DNA of 64,000 bases, taken from Parapusillimonas sp013416435. Lineage in GTDB: Bacteria > Pseudomonadota > Gammaproteobacteria > Burkholderiales > Burkholderiaceae_B. Below, piece by piece: positions 19,954-29,565 of the stretch. The stretch spans positions 1,054,001 to 1,118,000 of the forward strand of contig NZ_CP197474.1 of NCBI RefSeq assembly GCF_052180245.1, in the 5' to 3' direction. Numbering within the stretch: position 1 is the first letter of the stretch; the number at the start of each line of letters is the position of its first letter. The position numbers and the translations under genes are program-made. The notes beneath the pieces are model-generated. The model searched no databases. It saw only the letters and a list, made by a program, of their open reading frames with translations, and was not told the origin of the DNA.

Positions 19954-21023
19954 CGGCGCCGACATTGCTCATCATGGCGGGCGGCACCGGCGGGCACATC
20001 ATGCCGGGATTGGCGGTCGCCCACGAAATGACGGCGCGCGGCTGGAAAGTCCTGTGGCTGGGACATCCCGAACGCATGGAGGGCCGTCTGGTGCCGCCGC
20101 AGGGATTCGATCTGCTGCCGCTGCGTTTCGCCGGCTTGCGGGGTAAAGGCCCGGCGGCATTGTTCAAGCTGCCGTTCACGCTGACGCGCGCCTGCCTGCA
20201 GGCCAACCGGCTGCTCGCCCGGCATCGGCCCGATGTCGTATTGGGCATGGGCGGCTATGTGGCTTTTCCCGGTGGGCTGATGGCCGCGGCGCGGCGCATC
20301 CCTGTCGTGGTCCACGAGCAGAACGCCGTGGCCGGAACGGCGAACCGTTGGCTGGCGCGGCTGGCAAGCAAGGTGCTGGTTGGGTTCCCGGGCGCGCTGC
20401 CCGGCGCGATCATGGTCGGCAACCCGGTGCGGCGGCCGTTTACCGGCGCACCGCCGGCGGCCGAGCGCTATGCCGGGCGGACAGGCCCCTTGCGCATGCT
20501 GGTCGTGGGCGGGAGCCTGGGCGCTTCCATCCTGAACCGGATCGTGCCGGAAGCCCTGGCTCTTCTGCCCGAAAGCGCGCGGCCCATCGTCACGCACCAG
20601 TCGGGCGAGCAGCATCTGGCTGCGTTGCGCGCCGCTTACGAGAAAGCCGGCGTGTCCGCCGACTGCCATGCTTTCATCGACGACATGGCGGCCGCCATGT
20701 CGCAGGCGGACATCGTGATCTGCCGCGCGGGCGCCATGGCCGTGGCCGAGGTCGCCGCGATCGGAGTGGCGGCGCTGTTCATTCCGCTGCCACACGCCAT
20801 CGACGATCATCAGACCGCCAATGCCCGCTATCTGAGCGATTGCGAGGGCGGCTGGCTGAAGAAGCAGTCCGACCTGGATCCGCAATGGCTCGCGGGTTGG
20901 CTGGGTGGCATCACAAGAGAACAACTGGCGCGGGTTGCGGCGCATGCGCATGAGCATGCCAGCCCGCACGCGACGGCACACATCGCCGACGCATGCGAAC
21001 AAGTCGCCAGGAGGCCGGCATGA
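19950..21023 (+). CDS. murG: UDP-GlcNAc--lipid I GlcNAc transferase MurG
   Basis: MurG is a peripheral GT28 enzyme on the inner face of the inner membrane that makes lipid II. The 357-residue protein has the N-terminal glycine loop MAGGTGGHIMPGLAVA, a second loop GMGGYVAFPGG, VVHEQNAVAGTANRW, and the donor-site loop GGSLGASILN followed by RAGAMAVAEVAAIG. In Bordetella MurG is reported to scaffold the MurE-MurF fusion, which may also apply here. It is coupled by ATGA to ftsW and murC. Confidence 0.97.
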   Translation: MTAPTLLIMAGGTGGHIMPGLAVAHEMTARGWKVLWLGHPERMEGRLVPPQGFDLLPLRFAGLRGKGPAALFKLPFTLTRACLQANRLLARHRPDVVLGMGGYVAFPGGLMAAARRIPVVVHEQNAVAGTANRWLARLASKVLVGFPGALPGAIMVGNPVRRPFTGAPPAAERYAGRTGPLRMLVVGGSLGASILNRIVPEALALLPESARPIVTHQSGEQHLAALRAAYEKAGVSADCHAFIDDMAAAMSQADIVICRAGAMAVAEVAAIGVAALFIPLPHAIDDHQTANARYLSDCEGGWLKKQSDLDPQWLAGWLGGITREQLARVAAHAHEHASPHATAHIADACEQVARRPA

Positions 21024-22426
21024 AGCATCGAATTCAAAGCATACATTTTGTTGGCATCGGCGGCTCCGGCATGAGCGGCATCGCCGAAGTCCTGTTGAAC
21101 CTGGGTTATTCCATCAGCGGCTCCGATATTCAGGAATCCGCGGTGACGCGCAGGCTTTCCAGCCTGGGCGCCCGCGTGACCATCGGCCATCACGCTGACA
21201 ACATCAAGGGCGTGGGCGCCCTGGTCACGTCCACGGCGGTATCGGGCGACAACCCCGAAGTCCTGGCAGCCCGGGCGGCACGCGTCCCCGTCGTGCCCCG
21301 GGCGTTGATGCTGGCGGAGCTCATGCGCCTGAAGCGCGGCATCGCGGTGGCCGGCACGCACGGCAAGACGACCACCACCAGCCTGGTGGCCAGCGTTCTG
21401 GCCGGCGGCGGGCTGGATCCCACCTTCGTGATCGGCGGACGACTGAACTCCGCGGGCGCAAACGCGCGGCTGGGCCAGGGGGATTTCATCGTGGTCGAGG
21501 CGGACGAATCCGACGCGTCCTTCCTCAATCTGTTGCCGGTAATGGCAATCGTCACCAATATCGACGTCGACCACATGGACACGTACGGGCATGACGTCGC
21601 GCGCCTGAAGAGCGCCTTCATCGAATTCACCCAGCGGCTGCCGTTCTACGGCACTGCCGTGCTGTGCAGCGACGATGCGAATGTACGGGAAATCATTCCT
21701 TTCGTTTCCCGGCCGGTCACTACCTACGGCATCGACAGCGATGCGCAGGTCCGGGCGCATAATCTGCGTGCGGAAGGCACGCGCATGCGTTTCGACGTCG
21801 AGCGCCAGGGCGCCGCAGGCGCGCTGCCTCCCATGTCGGTTACCCTGAACCTGCCGGGCCGGCACAACGTTCTGAACGCGCTTGCAACCATCGCCGTCGC
21901 AACGGAACTGGGGGTAAGCGACGAATCGATCGCGGCGTCGCTGCTGGCATTCAATGGCGTGGGGCGCCGCTTTACACACGTAGGCGAATTCAGCGTGACG
22001 CAGGCCAGGGGCGGCGGCACATTCACCGTGATCGACGATTATGGCCACCACCCCGTTGAAATGGCCGCCACGCTGGCAGCGGCCCGCGGCGCCTGGCCGG
22101 ACCGCCGCATCGTCCTGGCTTTTCAGCCGCATCGCTACACGCGCACCCGGGATTGCTTCGAGGATTTCGTCCGTGTGCTGGGCCAGGCCGACGCCGTCCT
22201 GCTGACGGAGGTCTACGCCGCCGGCGAGGCGCCGCTGATCGCCGCCGACGGGCGCGCGCTGGCGCGGGCGTTGCGCGTCGCCGGAAAGGTCGAACCTGTC
22301 TTTGTGGAAGGCGTGGCCGATCTGCCGGCGGCGATCCGCGATTTCGCATGTGACCAGGACGTGGTGATCGTAATGGGGGCGGGCTCGATCAGCCGGGTTC
22401 CCGCGCAATTGGGAGAAGGATCATGA
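21020..22426 (+). CDS. murC: UDP-N-acetylmuramate--L-alanine ligase MurC
   Basis: MurC adds the first residue, L-Ala, to UDP-MurNAc. The start at 21020 (MKHRIQSIHFVGIGGSGMSG) is the ATG in the murG stop overlap; a frame 9 codons longer is unlikely. The 468 residues show the N-terminal nucleotide motif, the P-loop GTHGKTTTTSLV (about 110-121), EADESDASF, and the C-terminal domain with DDYGHHPVE and FQPHRYTRT. It overlaps ddl by 4 nt. Confidence 0.97.
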   Translation: MKHRIQSIHFVGIGGSGMSGIAEVLLNLGYSISGSDIQESAVTRRLSSLGARVTIGHHADNIKGVGALVTSTAVSGDNPEVLAARAARVPVVPRALMLAELMRLKRGIAVAGTHGKTTTTSLVASVLAGGGLDPTFVIGGRLNSAGANARLGQGDFIVVEADESDASFLNLLPVMAIVTNIDVDHMDTYGHDVARLKSAFIEFTQRLPFYGTAVLCSDDANVREIIPFVSRPVTTYGIDSDAQVRAHNLRAEGTRMRFDVERQGAAGALPPMSVTLNLPGRHNVLNALATIAVATELGVSDESIAASLLAFNGVGRRFTHVGEFSVTQARGGGTFTVIDDYGHHPVEMAATLAAARGAWPDRRIVLAFQPHRYTRTRDCFEDFVRVLGQADAVLLTEVYAAGEAPLIAADGRALARALRVAGKVEPVFVEGVADLPAAIRDFACDQDVVIVMGAGSISRVPAQLGEGS

Positions 22427-23370
22427 GCTCGAATCTTGGCCGTGTCGGCGTGTTGTATGGCGGTCATTCTGCCGAGCGCGAAGTATCGCTGATGTCGGGG
22501 CAGGGGGTGCACGATGCGCTGCGCAGCAAGGGCATAGACGCGCATCTGTTCGATACCGGGCGCTATACGCTGGTGGACCTGATCAATGCCGGCTTCGACC
22601 GTGTCTTCATCGCACTGCATGGGCGTTACGGCGAAGACGGCACGCTGCAGGGCGCGCTGGAGTTGCTGCACCTGCCCTATACCGGAAGCGGAACCCTGGC
22701 TTCCAGCCTTGCCATGAACAAGATCATGACGAAGAAGGTATGGCTGCAGCATGGCCTGCCCACGCCCGCATACATGGTCATGGACGCGGAAACGTCGGTT
22801 GACGAATTGATCGATGCATTGGGGCTTCCCTTGATCATCAAGCCCCCGCATGAAGGATCCACGCTGGGCATCACCAAGGTGACCACGCGCGAAGAAGTCG
22901 CCGCGGCGTATCGTTTGGCGGCCTCATACGACGAGCAGGTGCTTGCGGAACAGTTCATCAAGGGCCGCGAGCTTACCGTGCCCGTGCTGGGGTCCGGGGC
23001 TTCGGCCCGCGCGCTGCCGGTCATCGAGATCGTGGCGCCCGACGGCAACTACGATTATGAACACAAGTACATATCGAACGATACGCAGTACGTCTGCCCG
23101 GCAGAGTTGCCGGCCGAGCTGAGCGCCGAGCTTGCACGCCTTTCCGAAGAGGCTTACCGGGCGCTCGAATGCGAGGGCTGGGGGCGGGCCGACTTCATGC
23201 TCGATGAATCGGGCAAGCCGTGGTTGCTGGAAATGAATACCTCGCCAGGCATGACCAGCCATTCCCTGGTACCGATGGGCGCGAAGGCGGCGGGCATGAG
23301 CTACGCCGATCTGTGCGTGGAGATTCTCTCCAGCGCGTCCTGCAAAGTCCATTCACCTTCCGTAGCCTGA
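22423..23370 (+). CDS. ddlB: D-alanine--D-alanine ligase
   Basis: This cytosolic ATP-grasp enzyme makes the D-Ala-D-Ala dipeptide used by the MurF half of the upstream fusion. The 315-residue protein has GGHSAEREVSLMSG near the N-terminus, LHGRYGEDGTLQG, KPPHEGSTLGITKV (ATP-grasp loop), and WLLEMNTSPGMTSHSLVPM at the Mg site. Its location between murC and ftsQ is that of DdlB. The ftsQ start follows 12 nt downstream. Confidence 0.96.
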   Translation: MSSNLGRVGVLYGGHSAEREVSLMSGQGVHDALRSKGIDAHLFDTGRYTLVDLINAGFDRVFIALHGRYGEDGTLQGALELLHLPYTGSGTLASSLAMNKIMTKKVWLQHGLPTPAYMVMDAETSVDELIDALGLPLIIKPPHEGSTLGITKVTTREEVAAAYRLAASYDEQVLAEQFIKGRELTVPVLGSGASARALPVIEIVAPDGNYDYEHKYISNDTQYVCPAELPAELSAELARLSEEAYRALECEGWGRADFMLDESGKPWLLEMNTSPGMTSHSLVPMGAKAAGMSYADLCVEILSSASCKVHSPSVA

Positions 23371-23382
23371 CAAGGAAATCAC

Positions 23383-24174
23383 GTGTTCAACGACGCCCGC
23401 TTCATCAACTTCATCGCGAACACGCTGGCGCTGCTGGCCGTGCTGGCCATGTTGTTGGGCGCCGTCGTCTGGATCAGCCAGCGGCCCTACTTTGCCATTT
23501 CGACCATCCAGATCGAGCCGATCGAAGCCGAAGGCTTGAGCTACGTGTCTCCGGCCAGCGTGAAAGCGACTATCGCGGGCAAGCTGGCGGGCAATTTCTT
23601 TTCGGTCGATCTCGACCGCACCCGCGAGCTGATCGAGACCGTGCCCTGGGTGCGCCATGCGCAGATCCGCCGTGTCTGGCCGGATTCCCTGAGGGTCCAG
23701 ATAGAAGAGCAGCAGCCGTTGGCCCTGTGGAACGAAGGCCAGATGATCAACACCTGGGGCGAGGCCTTCACGGCGAACCAGGGCGCACTGCCGGACAACG
23801 CCGAGCTGCCGCAGCTGAATGGGCCGGACAGCTCGGAGCGGCTGGTGGTGCAGCGCTACGCTGAAATCGCGCGCTGGTTCGCGCCGCTCAACCTGCGTGT
23901 CCAGGAGGTCACCCTGAGCCCGCGCTATGCATGGGAAGTCACGCTGTCGGATGGCATGCGGCTTAGCCTGGGGCGCGATCCCGCAGCGGATGTGGCCGAC
24001 CCGCACGGACGTTCGGGCGCACTGCCTTTCGCCGCGCGCATCGAGCGGTTCGTCCAGGCCTGGCCGAAGCTGACCCAGCGGCTCGACGGCCGGGTGCTGA
24101 GCAGCGCCGATTTACGCTATTCCAACGGATTCGCCATTACGTTGGCCAATGTTTCCAATACCTCTTCGAAGTAA
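23383..24174 (+). CDS. ftsQ: Cell division protein FtsQ
   Basis: FtsQ is a bitopic divisome protein that recruits FtsL/FtsB. The 263-residue protein has a short cytoplasmic N-terminus, one membrane helix (about 9-28, ANTLALLAVLAMLLGAVVWI), a POTRA domain (about 38-110, containing VPWVRHAQIRRVWPDSLRVQ) and the FtsQ C-terminal beta domain. The start is GTG at 23383 with AGGAAA upstream. ftsA follows 12 nt later. Confidence 0.94.
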   Translation: MFNDARFINFIANTLALLAVLAMLLGAVVWISQRPYFAISTIQIEPIEAEGLSYVSPASVKATIAGKLAGNFFSVDLDRTRELIETVPWVRHAQIRRVWPDSLRVQIEEQQPLALWNEGQMINTWGEAFTANQGALPDNAELPQLNGPDSSERLVVQRYAEIARWFAPLNLRVQEVTLSPRYAWEVTLSDGMRLSLGRDPAADVADPHGRSGALPFAARIERFVQAWPKLTQRLDGRVLSSADLRYSNGFAITLANVSNTSSK

Positions 24175-24186
24175 AAGACCAAGACT

Positions 24187-25413
24187 ATGACTCGTGACAT
24201 CAAGGACCTGATCGTTGCACTCGACATCGGCACCAGCAAAGTGGTGGCCGTGGTGGCGGAGATCCTGCCGGAGGGGCGTTTCGAAGTGCTGGGCCTGGGG
24301 CAGCATGAGTCCCAGGGCATGCGCAAAGGCGTGGTGGTCAATATCGAATCGACCGTCAACTCCATCCAGCGCGCGCTGGAAGAGGCGGAGCTCATGGCCG
24401 ACTGCAAGATACGCGAGGTCTATACGGGCATTGCGGGCAGCCACATCACGAGCTTCAACTCCAGCGGCATGGTGGCGGTCAAGGACAAGGAAGTCACCGC
24501 GGCTGATGTCGCGCGCGTCATCGAAACCGCCAAGGCGGTCAACATACCCACCGATCAGCAGGTGCTGCATGTGCTGACCCAGGAGTTCATCGTCGACTCC
24601 CAGGAAGACATCCGCGAGCCCATCGGCATGAGCGGATTGCGGCTGGAGGTGCGGGTGCACATCGTCACCGGCGCAGTGAGTGCCGCGCAGAACATCGTCA
24701 AATGCGTGCGCCGCTGCGGCCTGGAAGTGCAGGACCTGATCCTGCAGCCGCTGGCCTCCAGCCTGGCCTGCCTGACCGCGGACGAGAAAGAGCTGGGTGT
24801 CGTCCTGGTCGATATCGGCGGCGGAACCACGGACGTCGCCATCTTCACGGGAGGCGCCATCCGCCACACGGCGGTCGTGCCCATCGCCGGAGACCAGATC
24901 ACCAGCGACATCGCCGCCATGCTGCGCACGCCCACGCCTGATGCCGAGGAAATCAAGCTGCGTTTCGGTATCGCGAAGCAGGTGCTGGCCAGCGCGGACG
25001 AGCAGATCGAGGTTCCGGGCCTGGGAGACCGCCCCAACCGCCAGGTCAAGCGCCAGGCGCTGGGCGCCGTGATCGAACCGCGCGTCGAGGAACTGTTCAC
25101 CTTCGTTCAGCAGATCGTGCGTGAGTCGGGCTATGAAGACCTGCTGTCGTCGGGCGTGGTCCTGACGGGCGGCACCGCGCTCATGCCCGGCATCGTGGAA
25201 CTGGCCGAAGATGTTTTTTTGAAACCGGTGCGTGTCGCCGTGCCCGCCTACGAGGGCAGCCTGGCGGACGTCATGCACAATCCGCGTTTCTCCACCGTGA
25301 TGGGCCTGCTTGCCGAGGCCCGTCTTCAACGCGCGCGAGGGCGCAAGGTCGCCCAGCAGAAAGGCAGCTTCAAGACGCTGCTGGCGCGCATGAAGGAGTG
25401 GTTCATGAATTAG
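24187..25413 (+). CDS. ftsA: Cell division protein FtsA
   Basis: FtsA is an actin-like ATPase that tethers FtsZ filaments to the membrane. The 408 residues show the phosphate-1 motif VALDIGTSKVVAVV, the 1C domain (about 85-165), VVLVDIGGGTTDVAIF (phosphate 2), VVLTGGTALMPGI (adenosine motif), and the C-terminal amphipathic membrane-targeting helix (SFKTLLARMKEWFMN). A gap of 169 nt to ftsZ contains small hairpins (25412-25426 and 25432-25450) but no clear terminator. Confidence 0.97.
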   Translation: MTRDIKDLIVALDIGTSKVVAVVAEILPEGRFEVLGLGQHESQGMRKGVVVNIESTVNSIQRALEEAELMADCKIREVYTGIAGSHITSFNSSGMVAVKDKEVTAADVARVIETAKAVNIPTDQQVLHVLTQEFIVDSQEDIREPIGMSGLRLEVRVHIVTGAVSAAQNIVKCVRRCGLEVQDLILQPLASSLACLTADEKELGVVLVDIGGGTTDVAIFTGGAIRHTAVVPIAGDQITSDIAAMLRTPTPDAEEIKLRFGIAKQVLASADEQIEVPGLGDRPNRQVKRQALGAVIEPRVEELFTFVQQIVRESGYEDLLSSGVVLTGGTALMPGIVELAEDVFLKPVRVAVPAYEGSLADVMHNPRFSTVMGLLAEARLQRARGRKVAQQKGSFKTLLARMKEWFMN

Positions 25414-25582
25414 GGCCGATGGCCCTGATGGACAGGCGGCATAAGCCTGTTCACGGAGGCGTTTCAAATCAGGTGCGAGCAAAGACGGTTGGCATCTCCT
25501 TTGAAATCATTCCGGACAACAAGCAGTACTGGGGAATTTTTTAGTATTTGACATTTTTTTTGGATATGTGAGGGAGTCCATC

Positions 25583-26755
25583 ATGATGAACTTTGAAATG
25601 CTCGATACCAGCGCCAACGGTACCGTAATTAAGGTAGTGGGTGTGGGCGGCGCCGGCGGCAACGCCGTGGCGCACATGATACGTTCCGGTGTGCACGGCG
25701 TTGAATTCATCTGCGCCAACACCGATGCGCAGGCTTTGGCCACCAGCGAGGCGCCGGTGCAGATCCGCCTGGGCCGTACTGGGCTGGGCGCGGGCGCGCG
25801 GCCCGAACAAGGACGCGCAGCGGCGGAAACCGCGCGCGAGGAAATCCGGGCGGCCCTGAATGGCGCCAACATGGTGTTCATTACCGCCGGCATGGGCGGC
25901 GGCACGGGCACGGGTGCAGGCCCGGTGGTCGCCGAAGTGGCCAAGGAGCTTGGCATCCTGACGGTCGGCGTGGTCACCAAGCCCTTCATGTTTGAAGGCA
26001 ATAAGCGCCTGAAAATGGCCGAGGACGGAATCGCCGAGCTGTCCAAGCACGTCCACTCCCTGATCGTGGTCCTCAATGAAAACCTGTACGACCTCATGGA
26101 CGAGGATGCGACTCAGGAAGACTGCTTCAAGGCGGCCGACGATGTCCTGCACAATGCGTGCGCGGGCATTGCCGAGATCATCAATGTCGAAGGCAATGTG
26201 AACGTCGACTTCGAGGACGTCAAGACCATCATGGGCGAGCAGGGCCAGGCGATGATGGGAACATCGATCGCCGCGGGCGAGAATCGCGCCCGGGTTGCCG
26301 CCGAGCGTGCCATTGCGTGCCCGTTGCTGGAAGGCGTCGATCTGCATGGCGCACGCGGCATGCTGGTCAACATCACGGCCAGCCGCTCGCTGAAGATGCG
26401 CGAAACCCGCGAGATCATGGACACGATCCGTGGCTATGCCGCCGACGAGGCGACCATCGTCTTCGGTACGGCTTACGATGAGTCCATGGGCGAAAACCTG
26501 CGTGTCACGGTGGTCGCCACCGGTCTGGGCCGCAAGGAAGCGACACGTCCGCAACTGGTCCAGAACACGGCGGAAGAGCTGCGTACCGGCACTGACAACA
26601 TGGCCCTGATGAGCGGCCACGATTTCAGCGGTTCGGCCGTGCCCGCAGTGATCCGCAATCCCCGCAGCCAGGCGTCCGCCCAAGTGCGCGCACTTGAAAC
26701 CGCAGGCATGGATCACTTCGACATTCCTGCTTTCCTGCGCAAACAGGCGGACTAA
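25583..26755 (+). CDS. ftsZ: Cell division protein FtsZ
   Basis: FtsZ is the tubulin-like GTPase of the Z-ring. The 390-residue protein has VVGVGGAGGNAV, the tubulin signature GGGTGTGAGPVVAEVA (about residues 108-123), the synergy-loop NVDFEDVKTIM, and the conserved C-terminal peptide DIPAFLRKQAD that binds FtsA and ZipA. AGGGAG at 25571-25576 precedes two adjacent ATG codons (25583, 25586); either can be the start, and the second matches the common N-terminus MNFEML. The C-terminal linker is short. Confidence 0.97.
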   Translation: MMNFEMLDTSANGTVIKVVGVGGAGGNAVAHMIRSGVHGVEFICANTDAQALATSEAPVQIRLGRTGLGAGARPEQGRAAAETAREEIRAALNGANMVFITAGMGGGTGTGAGPVVAEVAKELGILTVGVVTKPFMFEGNKRLKMAEDGIAELSKHVHSLIVVLNENLYDLMDEDATQEDCFKAADDVLHNACAGIAEIINVEGNVNVDFEDVKTIMGEQGQAMMGTSIAAGENRARVAAERAIACPLLEGVDLHGARGMLVNITASRSLKMRETREIMDTIRGYAADEATIVFGTAYDESMGENLRVTVVATGLGRKEATRPQLVQNTAEELRTGTDNMALMSGHDFSGSAVPAVIRNPRSQASAQVRALETAGMDHFDIPAFLRKQAD

Positions 26756-27038
26756 CCTCGGGGCCGATCGCCTCGCGGCCCTAGCATGTTGCCTGTTCAG
26801 TTAGCCAGGCGGCATGCCAACTGCCTCTCTCATGCCGGTCGGGCGGGAGCGACGCCCCGGCCGGGCCAACGATAGGCGCACTTTCCCTCGTTCCCCGGGA
26901 AGGTGCGCCGTCGATTCAGCAGGTGAATTGAAGCTGCTTGAAACACAAAAAAATAGTGGTTAACCCCTGATTCGGTTACACTGTCGGCGTCGGCTCGCTT
27001 GTGGAGCCAATAAGCGCTCGTCTCAATAAACGCAAAAC
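26756..27038 (+). other. ftsZ-lpxC intergenic region
   Basis: The 283-nt gap holds a strong inverted repeat at 26875-26909 (GGCGCACTTTCCC with GGGAAGGTGCGCC, one G-U pair, 9-nt loop), without a T-tract. An AT-rich stretch (26938-26982) follows and could carry the lpxC promoter, e.g. TTGAAA at 26938-26943, but no convincing -10 is at the right distance. The hairpin may separate dcw expression from lpxC. Confidence 0.5.
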
Positions 27039-27962
27039 ATGTTACGTCAACGCACCATCCAGAAACCCATCAGTACCAAAGGTGTAGGCCTGCATTCGGG
27101 CCGAAGGGTCGAAATCACCCTGCGCCCGGCGGCGCCCAATACCGGTATTGTGTTTCACCGCGTTGATCTCCCCGAAGTCGTCGATCTTCCGGCCAAGGCG
27201 GACCAGGTCGGCAATACACGCATGGCGTCCGTCCTGCAGCAAGGAAACGTACGCGTTTCCACGGTCGAGCATCTCATGTCCGCGCTGGCGGGGCTGGGTG
27301 TCGACAACCTGCATGTCGATCTCACGGCCGAAGAAGTACCCATCATGGACGGCAGCGCCGGCACATTCGTGTACCTGCTCCGTTCGGCGGGCTTGCAGGA
27401 GCAAGCCGCCGCCAAGCAGTTTCTGCGGGTTTTGAAGCCCGTCGAAGTCCGGGAAGGCGAAGGCGACGACGCCAAATGGGCGCGCCTCGAACCCTACAAC
27501 GGTTTCGCCTTGTCTTTCGGCATCGATTTCCATCATCCGGCCATCGACTCCACGGCAAATTTCGCCGAGGTCGATTTCGAAAAGGATTCTTACGTCAAGA
27601 CCATCGCCCGGGCTCGCACCTTCGGTTTCGTCAGCGAGGTCGAAGCCTTGCGCGCAGCCGGTCTGGCGCGCGGCGGCAGCCTTGACAACGCCATCGTCAT
27701 GGACGAATACCGCGTCCTGAATTCCGATGGCCTGCGCTACGACGACGAGTTCGTCAAGCACAAGATACTGGACGCCATCGGCGACCTGTATCTTATCGGC
27801 AAGCCCCTGGTTGCCCGCTATGTGGCGTGCAAGTCGGGGCACGGGCTGAACAACCAGCTGGCGCGCGCGCTGCTGGCTCAGCAGGATTGCTGGGAGCTCA
27901 TCACCTATGAGTCCAGCGCGGCCGCGCCCAAGGCCTTCACGCATGAGTGGAAGCTGGCCTGA
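27039..27962 (+). CDS. lpxC: UDP-3-O-acyl-N-acetylglucosamine deacetylase LpxC
   Basis: LpxC catalyses the committed, zinc-dependent deacetylation in lipid A synthesis. The 307-residue protein has the zinc ligands in VEHLMSALAGLG (first His, about residue 77) and KHKILDAIGDLYL (His and Asp, about 236-240), IMDGSAGTFVYLL and the catalytic-His loop SGHGLNNQLARAL. It stands as the last gene of the dcw region as in E. coli and converges with dciA, with only 34 nt between them. Confidence 0.97.
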   Translation: MLRQRTIQKPISTKGVGLHSGRRVEITLRPAAPNTGIVFHRVDLPEVVDLPAKADQVGNTRMASVLQQGNVRVSTVEHLMSALAGLGVDNLHVDLTAEEVPIMDGSAGTFVYLLRSAGLQEQAAAKQFLRVLKPVEVREGEGDDAKWARLEPYNGFALSFGIDFHHPAIDSTANFAEVDFEKDSYVKTIARARTFGFVSEVEALRAAGLARGGSLDNAIVMDEYRVLNSDGLRYDDEFVKHKILDAIGDLYLIGKPLVARYVACKSGHGLNNQLARALLAQQDCWELITYESSAAAPKAFTHEWKLA

Positions 27963-27996
27963 TCGGCCAGGTGCCGCCCGCCCGCTCGTTCCGATT

Positions 27997-28473
27997 TCAC
28001 TTCCGATGATGGTCCAGCAGGCGCCCTATGGCGTTTGCCAAGGGGCCAGGGCGCAGGTTGTGCCGCAACTCGGCGAACGCCGCCAAGGCTGAATCACCCA
28101 GCGGGACGACTTCACGAGGGGCTGGTTTTGTCTCGTTTCGCCAGGGCCTGGCTTGAACCTTCACGATGATTTCGTTAAGGTTCGAGCCGTTGTCGGCCAG
28201 CAGGCGCACGATGGTCGGTGCAAGCTGCCTGAGCTTGGACGCATAGGCGGCGCTGGGAACTGTCAGGGTGATTTGTTGTCTTTCTATACGCGCCACCTTG
28301 CACACCTGTGCCAGGGCGGGCGGCAGGGCCTGCTTGGCGAACTGCTCGATCTGCAGGAGATAGCGCGCCGTCGCCATCACCTGCGCGCCTCGTTGGTCGC
28401 CATCCAGCCATTGCACGGCCAGCGAAGCGGGCTGGGCAGTGCCGGAGCGGTGGCGGAAGCTGGGTCGGTTCAT
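27997..28473 (-). CDS. DciA-like protein (DUF721)
   Basis: The 158-residue protein carries a DUF721 domain: the N-terminal part (LLQIEQFAKQALPPALAQVC) and the beta-rich KH-like stretch KVARIERQQITLTVPSAAYASKLRQLAPTIVRLL. DUF721/DciA proteins interact with the replicative helicase DnaB and replace DnaC as loader in most bacteria; this role is inferred. The C-terminal tail is Pro/Arg rich. It is divergent from the M23 peptidase with only 30 nt between start codons, and converges with lpxC. Confidence 0.8.
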   Translation of the reverse strand: MNRPSFRHRSGTAQPASLAVQWLDGDQRGAQVMATARYLLQIEQFAKQALPPALAQVCKVARIERQQITLTVPSAAYASKLRQLAPTIVRLLADNGSNLNEIIVKVQARPWRNETKPAPREVVPLGDSALAAFAELRHNLRPGPLANAIGRLLDHHRK

Positions 28474-28503
28474 GCGGGTCCTGCGGTTTTATGAGAAAAG
28501 TTT

Positions 28504-29469
28504 ATGCGAAGCAAGCATGTTGATTCTAACGCCAAGAGATTGAAAACGGCATTCACTGCCATGGCGGTGCTGTGCGCCATGGGCGTGTCGGCCGCGGCCG
28601 GCGCCTGGGTGCAGTCGCGGGTGGACAAGAAGCCGGTGCTCAGCGCCGAGCAGGAACAGGAGATCACCGAGCAAGTCAGCCGGGATTCCGCCTATTTGCG
28701 GCAAAACGTGAACCAGCTGGCCTCCAAGGTGGGCGACTTGCAGGCGCGGCTCATCGCCATGGACGGCCTGGGCAAGCGGGTGGCCGAAGCGGCGGGCGTG
28801 GCATATACCGACCCCGAGGTCGCGGCCACGCTCGATCAGTCCACGCTGCCGCCCATCATGGATGACATTGGCGGCGATCAAGGCGCCGCCTGGTCTGCCG
28901 AAGGGCTGGGCCGGCAGGTGGATCTTTTGGCGCAGCGCATTTCAGATCAGAAGGATTGGCTGTCCATGCTCGATCTGGTGCTGACCAGGCGCACCGGGGT
29001 CGAGGCCAGCCTACCGACGCTGCAGCCGGTCGATTACCCCTACCTCAGCTCTTCGTTCGGGTGGCGACGCCATCCGGTGACGGGTCGCCATACCATGCAT
29101 GAGGGTCTCGATTTTGCCGCGCCGAAGGGTACGCCCATACATGCCGCCTCGGGTGGCGTGGTAACGGAAGCCCGCTACGTGCCGGGCTATGGCAAGATGG
29201 TCGAGATCAATCATGGCAATGGGCTGGTCACGCGCTACGCGCATGCGTCGTCCATCAACGTCAAGCTGGGTGACCTGATCGAAAAAGGCCAGATGATCGC
29301 CAGGGTGGGATCCACCGGGCGATCCACCGGACCGCATCTGCATTTCGAAGTCCGGATGGCCGGCCACCCGCTGGACCCCACGCTCTTCTTCTCCCGGCCG
29401 GAAGCATCCGACCAGCTCGTCGCGGACGCCGGCGGCAAGCCGGAACCCCTTGGCGCTCAGGTGCGTTAA
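28504..29469 (+). CDS. M23 family metallopeptidase (LytM domain), envelope
   Basis: The 321-residue protein has an N-terminal membrane anchor or uncleaved signal (about 17-36), a coiled-coil region (about 45-110) and a C-terminal LytM/M23 domain (about 195-295) with HEGLDFAAPKGTPIHA, NGLVTRYAHAS and GPHLHFEVR. The zinc ligands H-xxx-D and HxH are all present, so it may be an active endopeptidase rather than an activator such as EnvC. It probably trims peptidoglycan cross-links in the periplasm. Its position directly upstream of secA is common in betaproteobacteria. Confidence 0.9.
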   Translation: MRSKHVDSNAKRLKTAFTAMAVLCAMGVSAAAGAWVQSRVDKKPVLSAEQEQEITEQVSRDSAYLRQNVNQLASKVGDLQARLIAMDGLGKRVAEAAGVAYTDPEVAATLDQSTLPPIMDDIGGDQGAAWSAEGLGRQVDLLAQRISDQKDWLSMLDLVLTRRTGVEASLPTLQPVDYPYLSSSFGWRRHPVTGRHTMHEGLDFAAPKGTPIHAASGGVVTEARYVPGYGKMVEINHGNGLVTRYAHASSINVKLGDLIEKGQMIARVGSTGRSTGPHLHFEVRMAGHPLDPTLFFSRPEASDQLVADAGGKPEPLGAQVR

Positions 29470-29565
29470 ACTGTATCGTTTTCCTGCGGTATAACAACCG
29501 CCAACCTAGAACAGACGAGCAAGAGGGTCCGCGCAAGATGGCGGTCCTTCATGGACGACAGAAGA